This document shows positions 24,821 through 36,894 of a stretch of 64,000 nucleotides of DNA, piece by piece. The DNA is from Blastomyces gilchristii SLH14081 (Eukaryota; Ascomycota; Eurotiomycetes; Onygenales; Ajellomycetaceae). The position numbers and the translations under genes were made by a program. The first letter of the stretch is position 1. Every line of letters begins with the position of its first letter. The stretch spans positions 4,053,393-4,117,392 of the forward strand of contig NW_003101679.1 of the NCBI RefSeq assembly GCF_000003855.2. The letters are read 5' to 3'. The notes beneath the pieces were generated by a model that saw nothing but the letters and a program-made list of their open reading frames with translations, was not told where the DNA came from and made no database searches.

Positions 24821-25899
24821 CAGCATACTTGAGCTCTGCTCAGAATGCTACTGAGTTGAGTCTGCAGAGTTCTATGATTTCTTCATCTTCTCTCTGTGAG
24901 AAGGCTTCAGTGCAGTCTCTGATCAGTACTGTTACTTGTCTGCACTGTATCAAGCAGCTGAAGAAAGAAGAAATTTTATATATCTGTCTCTTCTCTCACT
25001 TCTATTATTTCTGTTATATCTGTAATAACAACTCCTGTCTCTCTATAAGTATTACTTCATAGAAAGATGTTATATCAACTCTGATAAGAAGTCTAGATAC
25101 TTAAGCAGTACAGAGTGAGAGTCTCAGAGCTTTAAATGTTGATAAATTTCATCAAGACTGAAGAGATCTCTCTTACTTATCTGTAAAAAGAGATGAAAGT
25201 ATGAGTCTCTGAGATGAAAAAACATCTCAGAATGACTGATCTTAAGAAGAGATCAGCTGATACTGTCATTGAAAGTACTGTGAAGATTAATCACTGATTA
25301 AAGAGAATCTTACTTCAGTTGAAGCAGATAACTGAGATGCTTTATAAGTTGATAAGTTGATACTTTCAGTATCTCTCATACTCTTTTACAGCATGCTTCT
25401 CTATGACACTGCAGCACTAACTTCTCAGCAGACAAAGATACTAATATCAGAGACTTTAACAGTAAAGAATGAGTTTGATGAGAGTGTAATTATTAATAAG
25501 TAGACTCTGAAATTTCTTCTTTTTACTTTTTCAGCAGGCTGCAGTCTTACTAGAATAGCAGCAGCTTACAGATTAATAATATTAATCTTTTTTATTAATT
25601 TCAAATATCTCTTTTCTCTAACTGCTTCAGGAATTTTATACTTATATAGTCTCATTAAACTTCTAAAAAACTCTTTGAGAGAAAATAGAAGAAGAGTACT
25701 ACAGAGTCTATAAGATACTAGCTCACTACTATAAGATTATCTCTAAAAAACTCTTTGAGAAAAATGAGAAGTCTTAAGTAGTATTTCTTACTCAATATCT
25801 CTGATATATAATAAGACAGTCTCTACTAGTTATCTCATAGCTTGTAATCTCTTCTTCAGTATTTTTTAAATACTTAAACAGTTCTCATGAATTCTCTGA

Positions 25900-28800
25900 T
25901 AATAAATATTCTTCTTATTTTACAAGATATTGAAACTTGCTATAATGTGTTCATTTATTCAATATTTTCTTTATAAGATATTCAGTATTACTTTCAATCT
26001 TAATATCATCTGACTAAGATGACTCTGTCTTGAGATGTTGCTTATAGAGCTTCAAATAGAAAATGTGAAAAACAGAATAAATTGATTTTAATTCTGTGAG
26101 TAATTTCAACTCATATGTCTGCTTACTCATTACTCTTGTTATTAGAAAAGATTCTAGTCATCACTCACTGAGCTTTTTATATAGTCTTATTATCTTGATA
26201 TTCTTTGCTGAAAGTAGTACTTGATTCTCTATCAAGAACTTCATCAGAAGATGTTTTTAATTATAGTATTTTATCTACTACTTCTGAGTATGATGAATAC
26301 TTTTTACTGCCTTCTCATGAATTTTATTCAAAAGTTTCAATCTTGCTTTTACTTCTGATACTGAAAGATACTTCATTCTCTGTATCTGTCTAATATTCTG
26401 ACTGTCTATTTCTCTCTTCAGAATATTATCTATAATATCACTGAGTAATGAAGAATTATATTTATAATAAGTATAGAAGAGAGATATCTTTAAGATTGCA
26501 TTCTTTATATTATTATATATGAATTCAGTAATCAGAAGATGTTTGAGTCAATCATTCTGATAATATAAATAAAACACTTAAAGATGCTGTTTTAGTGTCT
26601 GATTCTGATATTCAGTCTGATCATCAGTCTGCAGATGAAATACAGTACTGAGAAGACATCTTATTATAAGATGATAGTAAAAAGCTGATCAGTATTTACT
26701 GATGAAGAGAGATTCTTGATCTGTTATTAATGATTTCAGAGCACTGTGATTATAAATGATGATATCTAAAAACAGGTCAGTCAATTCAGAGGTTTTAATC
26801 TTTTTATAAGTAGAAATATATCTGATCATCTTTATAAAGCAGTTAATAATGATCAAAATTGAGTCATATTCTTTAACTCTTATCAACTTCAGCAGATCAA
26901 CTATGAAATTCATCAATAGATTTCATTATAAGTTTTTTGAAATAGACAGTAATACTAACTCACTGTATTACTTATACTATAGAATCTTTATTCTTTAATA
27001 GATATTGTAAGTTTTAATATACTCTTTGATATCTGTCTGAAGCTTGTCTTAAATATATTTATATTTTAGAAGCTTCTCAGTCTTCTCTAATCTAAAGTGC
27101 TCTGTATGAGAATTATTATAATGAATTCTTAATAACTTCTGACACATCACTCTGCTATAAGAGATAAAGACTGAATTATTTAGCAGTAGAAGTTCACATT
27201 CTTTTAGTTATCAGTGACTTGATTTCTTAGCAGCACTGTCCTGCTCAGAGTCTGTCTCTTTCAAGTTTAAACTGAACTCTTTCTTCTTCAACTTCTGAAT
27301 TTAAGCTGCAGTAGAGATGTCTCTCTTCTATAACTTATCAATGAATTTTAAAAGTAGTCAGATTGAAAGATTGTAGACTGTTTTATTCTTTACTCACTCA
27401 ATGATTATAAGATATAATATAAGAAGCTTATAATCTTCAGTGTCAGTTCTCTACAGAGACTCAGGTTTTCTTTCATCTTCTATACTGAGTCACACAGCTG
27501 TCTCTTCAGCATCATTTCTAAGCTTCAGAGAACTTCAACTCTCTGCAGCCAGCTTCTTCTACAGTGATGACAGAGATTCTTTTATAGAATTCTTCTTCAT
27601 ATTAATAATATTATAATCAGACTGTCTAGACAGTGTATTGACAGAGTTAAGCTGATCTGAATAATATTGAATATAGAAATCATACTCTGAAAGCAGCTCT
27701 GCTCACCTGGCTTGACATTCTATCAAGCTCTTTATTATCAAGAAGTAATATAGATTTATATAATCAGTAAGAACTTGCACTGAGTACTTACTACTCTGAA
27801 GATAATATTATCAGATCTTAAAGAATTTAATAATTACTAATATCTTCTAATTATAAGTATCATATCTTCTCTGTATGAGTGATAACTTCTTGAAGAAGAA
27901 GATCACTGATCTTTATTCATAGTGTTTTATAGACTCTATGAAAAAGTCTTCTTTTATAGACAATTCATTATCTATTTCTTCAGAGATAATTATTCTCTGA
28001 TTCTTTCAATATTGAAAGATCTTCAGTATTAACTGTGAAAAGATTTCACAGATCTCATTCTTAAATGTATCAGTCTCACACTGACTGAGTAAGTTGAGAT
28101 TAAAGTGATTCAGTATTGTGATATCTATGAAAGCTTGTTTCAATTTCACAAACACCTGCACAGTATCTTGAATAAGAATAAACAGTTCTGTTTTTCTGTC
28201 TTTCACACTTCTCTTTAACAGATCTGTAAGAGAGACAGTAATCTGTGAATATATATAGATAAATTATCTGTAGAAATTTACAAATTTTAGAAATATCTGT
28301 ATCTTGCAGTATGTCTGCAGTATCAGTCAGTTCTCAATGACAGAGACCTAGCTTCTGTTCATTGAAATATCATTCATCTCAATAATATAATCTAAGAAAT
28401 CAATCTTCTGCATGTAGAATGAGCATTTTTCAGTGTTTATATAGAGTTAATACTGTCTCAAGTGACTCAACACTTCTTGAACATAAGTATCATATTCTTT
28501 CTCTGATTTTGAGAAGATTAGAATGTTATTCAGATATACTATGTAGAAGATGTCAATAAGGCCTCACAGCATCTCATTTATATAGGTCTAGAAGATGACT
28601 GAAGTATTATAAAGACTAAAAGATAAAACAAGATATTCAAAATTACTGTACTTGATATGAAAAGTTATTTTTTAAATATCATCTTTATTAACTCTGATTC
28701 TATGATAGACATCTTATATATCAATCTTTGAGAACATCTTTGCTTCAGATAACTGATCAATCATCTTATTAATTAATGATAATGAATAGTAATTCTTAAC

Positions 28801-30540
28801 TGTTATCTTATTAAGACCTCTGTAGTCTACACATAGATGTAGTCTATTATTCTTCTTAAGTATAAAGAGTATAGATGCTTCTGTCAGACTCTTTAATAAA
28901 TATATTCAGTTCTTTGATTGCACTTCTTCAAGATATTTATACAGAACATTTAATTTCTTTACAGACAGGTTGTAAAGAGATCTGTACAGCACTGTTACAT
29001 CATCTTTAAGACAAATCTTATATTATATCTTGATATCAGAAAACTTCACTGCTTCTCTTTCTGAAAAGACATTCTTAAAATCTGTAAAGAGATGTCATGT
29101 ATATCTGTCTTTAATAATGAATACTGCTGCTAATCTTGTAGTGAGAGTGATAACTTCTTCATCTGTTCTCAAGTTTCAATCATCTGCTATATAGTATATT
29201 GACTCAATCTTTTTCTTAAGATTCTTCTGATGAAACTCTTCAGATTTCTCTATTACTGTCTCTTTATTAGTAAGACAGTACTGTCATATCTGAGTGACTC
29301 AGTCAATGAGAGAATTGTTTTCTCTTAATTATAAGAGACTTAGAATGATATTCTCATCTATGATGTTAACTATATAAAGAAGCAGACTGCTTTTCTTAAA
29401 GATTTCTTCTGAGTCTGTAGTCACATACTTCACTTGAATTATGTTAAAATAGTGACATTTTATTTCATTAGTAAATTTCATATAGTCTGACAGATCTATC
29501 TTCTTTCAATTCTTCATCAAAGAAAAGAAATAGAATATGAAGTTAATATCTACTTTAAAGTCAAGTAGACATCTCACTGATATCTTCTTATTCAGAGTAT
29601 ATATTGTGATCATAACATGAACTTAAAGATATGAGAATTATTAATTCTTCATTTCTTTCTCTTTATTATCTTCTATAGATATGTTTATCAGAAGAGAAGT
29701 TAACTTTGAGAAGATATCTTCTCAGTTTCTTCTCTTCTTCAGCTTCTTATAATTACTGATATAGTGTTTATCAGCTTCATAGTTGAAACAGAGATCTTTA
29801 TCAAATCTTTTTTAATATTTCTTCACAGTGAGTAAAGAATCAGAATACTTAAAATTCTTCTTTACTTTCTTTACACTAAAGTTATTACAGCACTGTTTAA
29901 ATTCTATCATTGATTGCTTAGAAGAGGTCTTATTAATCTTTTTCTCAGAGAATTAATTATTCAAATAGATTCAGAAAGTCAGGTTAACAAGCTCAGTGCA
30001 ATTGATTAATGAACTCTAATATTATAATATTATTATTCACATCTTATAAGTCAGCTTTATAAGATAAAGCTGTGTTTTTAATTGATTTAAATCATCAGTC
30101 AATTTCTCTCAATATTCTTCAAATCTTGTATTGAAATTAGAAGAATTCTTATTATCTTATTAATTTAATGAGTTGAACTACTGCATCACTGTGAAGCTGC
30201 AGTTATGATAATCTTTGATTTGATTCAGTAGAAAGTTCTTGAATTCTTCTCAAGTTATAATAGTATTAGTACACTCAAGCTTTCTCTTCTTAATGACTTA
30301 AGTAGTTGCAGAGATGCCTTCAAGAAGATTAACAGTGTATATTACTTATATCTCATGAGTATTATACTGGCTCAGATTAAGGCAGAATTTCTGTTCAAGA
30401 GTACAGATAAAGCTGTGAAATTCAGATAAGATATTTTTCTTATATCTCAGTGAATCTCTGATCTTAATCTCTCTATCTTTATAATAGATGTAGATGTGTA
30501 GAGACTGCAGCAGTGACAGAGTGATTGAAGAGCTCATGTT
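25900..30540 (-). pseudogene. E3 gag-pol, hypermutated
   Basis: Minus-strand Gypsy polyprotein. The Gag start region is near 30540 (ORF 30537-30346). The reverse transcriptase lies at about 28,300-29,000 with catalytic box YLNN at 28525-28536 (family YLDD). The integrase core is readable at 26916-26689 (DLLKLIRVKEYDSILIIIN, then LITDQESLFISKY). In-frame stops are frequent throughout. Domain order and orientation are opposite to E1, E2 and E4. Confidence 0.83.
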
Positions 30541-30726
30541 AAAATATACAGCAGGTTCAGAAATCTCAGATTTCTGTCAGAGTAGAGATATACACACTCT
30601 AGAGAATGATGTAGTGTTTCTCTCAGAGAGTGAGATCAGATTGATCTCAGTATAAGTGTATAAGGTTATATCAGTCTGTTAGAGCTTGACTGATTTAAAT
30701 ATATAATCAGATGAAGTAATTCAAAT

Positions 30727-31269
30727 TGTAATATAACAGAACTGAAGTAGTGACTAGTCAGCAGTATTATATAGAAGTAGTTATTTGAGAAGTTATATAA
30801 GTGAGCTTAACTATCTTGCTTGAATAGTGAGCTTGTAGGCTACAGAGTTATTGCAGAGATATCACAGATATGATACTTAGTATACTAAGAATATTGTATA
30901 AGACACACAGTAACTCTCATATATATTTCAGTTAAAGAAAAAATGAATCACTGATCTCTTTTATAAGAAGCCAGTATCTAGCTATTCTATATAGACAATG
31001 AGCAGATACCTTCTCTCATTTCACAAGTGAGAATAGCTGAAGTGATACCTCAGCAGTGCCTTACTGTCAAGGAAAAGTAATCTGCTGACCTCATATAGAA
31101 GTGGGGTTCTTATATTCATCAATCAGATCTTTCTATGATATATCTGAATAATGTCATAGGGCAGTTGGAAACCAGTTCAGACAGCTGCGGGATGGATGGA
31201 ATCATCCGCATGGAAGCGATGAGCCGTGTGAAACCGCAACAGGGCCTTGGCGCGGCCGGGAGTGTGACA
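30727..31269 (-). repeat. E3 5' LTR (right copy)
   Basis: 543 bp. Read on the minus strand it starts TGTCACACTCCCGGCCGCGCC (first bases at 31269) and ends in TTACA. The outer ~190 bp (about 31,080-31,269) are almost unmutated and GC-rich; the inner left part is mutated relative to the other LTR. Confidence 0.9.
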
Positions 31270-31274
31270 CTTTT

Positions 31275-31350
31275 CTTCTCTAACATTTTTCTCTTTGTTA
31301 TATAAGATCTATCAATATTATACCGATCTATTCGGCGTAGGCCTCTTACA
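31275..31350 (+). repeat. E2 3' LTR, right part
   Basis: Last 76 bp of the split LTR, ending GGCCTCTTACA. It keeps ACCGATCTATTCGGCGTAGG where the 5' LTR reads ATCAATCTATTCAGCATAGA. Confidence 0.9.
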
Positions 31351-31440
31351 GATATACTTGACTGTTATACACTCTGAATTCTAATCATATCTATTCTCAA
31401 ATACTTGAACTGATTTCTCAATTCATTCAATATAACTGAT

Positions 31441-34400
31441 ATGACAGACAAGACAATATCTAGTGCAACTGTACACCTTAGCATTTCTGGAGATTGGAAA
31501 CTTTGATACAAGCATATGCTAGAATATGCAAAGAATAAGAAGATATCAGACTTTATCAATCTTGACAAACCTGATATCTTCTCTGAACTAGAAGAACCTC
31601 TGAAACCTGAGTATTCAGAAGAAGTCACTGCAGAGGCTAAGATAGCATATAATATCAAGATCACTGCATGGAAAATCAAATATATGAAATATAAGAAATT
31701 GAATAAAGATATGACAAAGATATAAGATGTTATATAAAGAACAGTGAATGTCACAGAGCTATAATATATACACAGTGAGAATGATAATATGAAGAAGATT
31801 ATCTATTCATTAAGAGATTGACTCTCACTCATGACTGTAAATTATCAAGATAATGTAAGAATCTGATATCATGATCTCTGCAAAGCACTGAAAAACAGAG
31901 ATATAGAGAAGTGATTAAATAACTGATCTCTCATTGAAGATAATATCAAAGAGATAAATATAGCTGAATAGTTTAACTTGAAGAAAGATTTCTTAAATAT
32001 GAATCTAGCTATTGATACAGATTATATACAAGCATGAACTAAGAATATCTGATATGATAAAGATATCATATCTTTGATAAAGTTAGTTAAGAACTTCAAG
32101 AAACAGTATAGAGAAATAAGTATTCTTAAAGAAGATAAATCTATGAACTTTACTACTCTTAATGAAAGATCTCAGTAATTATTATCAGTAACATTCAGAA
32201 ACTACATCTACAGAGTCTATCATCATTACACTCAGTGCTACTATCTCAATTTATCAAGAAAGTCATCTGAATAAAAGGAAAATGAGAAGAAGAGAACTCA
32301 GATTAATCAAGCTCTTAAAAATCAAGAATTGAAGAGATACATTAATCATGCAATATCTAGAGATTCATTTACAAATACAGATATAATAGATGTCAATGAA
32401 GCAGTTCTAGAAGAAATGATTCTGAAGTAATCTGTTTCTCAATCTATTGATTATTAATTCTTTGATTATCAATCTATTAATCAGCAGATCTGAAAAATAT
32501 TAATAAACTCTTTAAATTCACACTTCTATCTCTGAAACTCCTGAATCTTTGATACTGATGCAGAACAGTATATATGTAATAATTGAACATATTTTCTATT
32601 CTTTACATCTGTGAATGAGAATGTGAAAGTCTATACAGATGATTTCAGCACTAAAGTTGAAGATTATGAAACTGTTAGAACTATTATGATAAATGAAGCA
32701 GAAAAGCAGTTCAATATCAATCTCATCAATATGACTTATATACTGAATTTTCATACAAATATCATTGCATGGAAACCATGTTTTCATATAGAAGGCATCT
32801 ATTATGATGAAAAAGACTTCAGATTGAGAAAACACACAGATAATACAATCTTTACACATGTTAAAGTATTTGAGAGGTTGCTAGTTACAGAATATAGTGA
32901 AATAGCTGTTTTCTCAACTATCTCAGAAAAATTCACTACTGAAGCTGATGCAGTTATCACATCACACATATCTAATATCACTATATCTGAAAAAACAATA
33001 TCTTTAAATTCTTTAACTTCTACAAATTCTTCTTCTAATCTGTTAAAATATACTTTAATAAATCATTCTTTTAACCTGTTAATATGCATAAAATCTTCTT
33101 AAAAATCTAAGATCTCTATAGCTACTCAGTCTACATTAGACTGACCGTGTGACCGTGTCTGAAACCAGGACCAGATTTTTTGATAGTCTCATTACCAATT
33201 CGACTGATTCCATTACACAGTTTTAACATTAGATAGTAGTCTCATACTGTCCCAGTGAGACTTACTGTCTACTCTTGTCACATTTTCCAAATGGGACCAT
33301 GATTTCCACTTCTCAATTTAAATTATTTTTATTGCTTTAAATGACTTTAAATCTCATTTGAGCATTACCAAAAAGCGTTACTTTTTAAAAAATTAAAAAT
33401 AGTCTAAAAAAAACCTTAAAATATCTAAAAATAGTAACTTTATGCTAAGAATGGGACTGAATGGGATCAAATGAGACCACTTTCTCATTTTTTTCAAGTC
33501 ATGGTTTCATTTTAAGATCTGATATATAGTCACTTTACATGTTTTTTTGATAGCCAGTCTCAGTGGGATTCACGCCAAGAAATGTATGGGACCAGACCAA
33601 ATGAGACCAAACGTGAAATTCATGGTCCCGGCGGCCAGTCTAGTCTACATAGTATAAGAGATTAGAACATTTATTGAAAATCACTATTTAAAAGCTTACA
33701 AATGATACAACTGATGTTTAAATCATCAATCTAGAAGATGCTGCAGATAAGCTTATCACTGAGCTTTGTAAACTCTGTTATCTATCTAATGTAAAAAATC
33801 AAATATCTAGATATTCTTATGTTAGATTTTAAATATCATTTAAATATCTACATGCAGATATCATATATGGCTCTACACAGTGCTATAATAATAAGTGTTA
33901 TCTCATACATTTCATGTGTGATTATCTATGTTTTTATATAGCTATAACAGCTATCTGAAAATCAGAAATCTGAAAAGCTCTTAGATAAGTTATTAATTGA
34001 ATTAAATATTAATTCAACTGTACTATAAAGATCATTTGTATTGATAATAATACTGCAGTCAAGAAAGTAGAAGACTTTATAAATTAAGTGAATAATGAAG
34101 AATCAGAGATGAAGTATTCTTCAGAGTATATTTATAAGTAAAATGATACAGCAGAGTGAGCAGAAGCAATATTAATAATAAAGATAAGAACTCTATGAAT
34201 AGAATTTCTTCTGCTATAATCACTTTTCTCTGAGATTGTACTTACTGTCATCTATCTAGTAAATCAAATCTCTACTAGAATTCTAGATTGAAAGTCATCT
34301 TTATAAGTATTAAAAGAATTTCAACAAATCAAACCTTACTTCTGTACTTATCTTTAAATCTATGAATATCACATCTATATAAAGATACTGAATGAAGTTC

Positions 34401-36763
34401 TCAATAGAAACTGCTCTCAGAAGCTAGATCTCTGAGTATATATTGAATATCTAGTTGAATATGATTCTACAAACATCTATTGAATTTGAATTCCACACTT
34501 AGAACAGATAATAAGAGCAAGAGATATGATATTTGATAAGAATAAGAAATTCAACTCTGAAGATCTCTATATTAAAAGACAACTAAGAGATTGAGTATCT
34601 AAGAAGATGAAGCTTCTATATATGAAAGTTTGAGAATCATTAATGACTTCTATCAATCAATTGAAAGAGATTATAGATGCAGATATTGATGTTTTTCATC
34701 TTGAAGAAAATACTCAAAGCTCTGAAAAAATAGAGAAGAAGAATAATAAGTATAAATATTATAATATTTCAATTCTTTCTAACATTTTAATTCTTTCTAC
34801 ACTAGATTCAATATCAGAGTCAACAGATTCTGATATTAATATTAATACTCATTCAGCTGTGATAAATAATCAAACACAGAATATTGTATCTAAAGCTCAT
34901 AATATCAGTACTGACTTTGATAAAGCAAATATCATTGATAGCTGCAGAATCTGAAAATGCAGAGCTACTCATCTTATAATAGTTTCAAATGTTAAAAACA
35001 ATTTATTATGAATAATTAATAAGATATTCTCTCAATCACACTCAGACTTCTATAAGTCTTAATATTTATTTTTAAATACTGTTTTCATAGTTATTAATAA
35101 TACAGCTATATCAACAGCATTTATACTGACTTCAAGAATTTATAGATCTCAACTGTCAGATTCACTGAATCACTGAACAGATATTGAAAAACATTCATAT
35201 TATAAAGAATTTAAGAATACTGTTAAGTAAGAATAAGATAGTATATCTCTACAGAATATATATAAAATTACTAGCAGATTATAGAGAGATATCTCAGTTA
35301 TTTCTCTATAATAAATATTCATCTATAAATTCAATAATAAAGATTTTCTTTTGAAATACAAAGCTCATATCTATATATACAGAGATCTTCAATTAATCAC
35401 AGATCTTATTATAAAAGCTTATACACTAGCTATCAGAGATCTCTGAATCTTATTAACTTTAATAGCAGTATTTGATCTAGATGTGAAATAGCTAGATAGA
35501 ATCAATGTCTTTATTAATAGTAATATTGATAAGCTAGTATATATGAAACTATTTAATAAATAATGAAAGTTGAAGAGAATGTAAAATTTAAAGTGTATAA
35601 ATCATGTACTAAAACTTCTATAAGTATTATATAAATTATACAGATTATTTCTTCTCTGATTAAATAAACTATCTTTAATATTGAGAATACTAGACTTTAT
35701 CTCTATATCAGAGAATTAATATCTCTTCTTTAATAATTAATTAATCATCTTCTTCTATATGAATGATATTATCATTCTATCATAATAAGAAGATTTGAAA
35801 GAAAGAGATTAACTAATTAAAGATCTTAAAAACATTTATAAAATCTGATAGATGAGAGATTTGAAATGATTTCTCAATATATAAATAATATATGATTATC
35901 TCAATTTAAAGCTCTGACTATGTCAGAATATCTATATTAATAAGATAGTTAATATATATTATCTCACACACATCTGCAAGGTATATATCTCACTAACTAG
36001 TACTCTATTAAAGTCTTTTAATAAGTCAGTCATATCTGTAAAAATTCATTATTATTAATAATATATCAGCTTCTGTATCTACTCAGTGATGATAACTTAC
36101 TCTGATATTATATATACAGTGAGTAAACTAGCTATATTTATAATAAATTCATTGAAATATCACTTATCAGAGATAAATAGAATGATATCTTATCTATATA
36201 ATATAAAGAATCTCACTATTCAATATAATGATAACATTGACAGATCTCTATAACTTAATCTTAAATCTGATATTATTAAAGCTGTTAGTGATATCTCTTT
36301 CACAGATAATCTGAATCACTGCTCTATATAAGAATATATCTTCAAACTATTCAGTGAGACTGTTGATTGAAAATCAAATAGATAGATAATTATAACTACA
36401 TTTATTATAGAAGCTGAGCTTATTACAATCTCATAAGCTAATAAGAAGTCTATCTAATAAGATAGATTCTTTCAACATATTTAATTTAAATCTGATTACA
36501 AGATCTGTATTCAATGTGATAACTGTTAAACTATAGACATTCTTATGAATGAAGATCTCTCTATAATCATGAAGCTTTGTCATGTTGATATATATGAAAG
36601 CTGGCTCTGAGAACATGTTCAATTCAGTGATATTACAGTTAATTGAGTGCCTACGGCTCAGATGCCAGTGGATGGCCTCACTAAGGCTCTGCCACACCAG
36701 AAACATATGGAATTTGTCAAGATGCTAGGCCTAGTTGATATATCAGATATCATCAAGGCGTAA
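31441..36763 (+). pseudogene. E1 Copia gag-pol, hypermutated and split by a MITE
   Basis: Starts at an ATG (MTDKTISS) and ends at the TAA at 36761-36763. Without the MITE and its 8-bp duplication it is about 4.8 kb, normal for a single Copia polyprotein. Gag remnants are at 31441-32450, and the Gag-pre-integrase stretch 32611-33102 is still open for 163 aa. Integrase text runs from about 33,660 to 34,620. The reverse transcriptase is at about 35,100-36,000 with catalytic box YMND at 35756-35767 (Copia YVDD). RNase H ends in VPTAQMPVDGLTKALP. Stops such as TGA for Trp and Arg are scattered through it. Confidence 0.88.
33137..33642. mobile_element. hAT-like MITE, 506 bp, inserted in the E1 coding region
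   Basis: Flanked by a perfect 8-bp duplication GTCTACAT (33129-33136 and 33643-33650). Its ends form an imperfect inverted repeat: TAGACTGACCG at the left and TAGACTGGCCG read inward from the right. There is no coding capacity. An 8-bp duplication with TAG-starting inverted repeats points to the hAT superfamily. The element keeps CpG sites near both ends, unlike the surrounding Copia sequence. Confidence 0.8.
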
Positions 36764-36884
36764 GCAGAATGATGATATAAATAATCTATCTTGATGTAAT
36801 CTCTACAGATTCATCTACACTCTTTTTTAGTTGCAGCTTCATTTAAACTTTCATTTACACTTTCATTTACATGTTACATTTGCT

Positions 36885-36894
36885 GAAGAGGGTG
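36885..36894 (+). promoter_or_regulatory. E1 polypurine tract
   Basis: GAAGAGGGTG immediately precedes the 3' LTR at 36895. This is the expected place for the plus-strand primer of an LTR retrotransposon. Confidence 0.65.

Larger units (their letters stand above)
23444..31269 (-). mobile_element. E3: Ty3/Gypsy LTR retrotransposon, minus orientation, inserted in the E2 3' LTR
   Basis: 7,826 bp with LTRs at 23444-23987 and 30727-31269 (about 543 bp) and perfect 5-bp duplications CTTTT at 23439-23443 and 31270-31274. Coding is on the minus strand, so its 5' LTR is the right-hand copy. Removing E3 restores a 314-bp E2 LTR exactly, which confirms the borders. Confidence 0.92.
10511..31350 (+). 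mobile_element. E2: Ty3/Gypsy LTR retrotransposon inserted in E1
   Basis: LTRs of 314 bp: 10511-10824, and a 3' copy split by E3 into 23206-23443 plus 31275-31350 (238 + 76 = 314 bp). Perfect 5-bp duplications GATAT lie at 10506-10510 and 31351-31355. E2 sits 228 bp inside E1, in its untranslated leader. With E3 and E4 removed it is about 5.76 kb. Internal coding remnants are 10825-12979 (Gag side) and 20234-23205 (reverse transcriptase to integrase C terminus), both plus strand. Confidence 0.92.

Noticed and set aside
24537..24821. Calling the 94-aa frame in E3 a host gene
   Set aside because: No family resemblance, no splice structure, and it lies within transposon borders; reported only as a GC-retaining island.
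31365..31754. 129-aa minus-strand open frame in the AT-rich block
   Set aside because: It is antisense to the E1 Gag start. CpG-free TC/GA-rich DNA gives chance open frames on the opposite strand.
10825..36600. Canonical Neurospora-type RIP (CpA to TpA) as the cause of AT enrichment
   Set aside because: CA and TG stay abundant and CG, CC and GG are lost, so the CpA model does not describe the pattern well, although some CpA changes occur.
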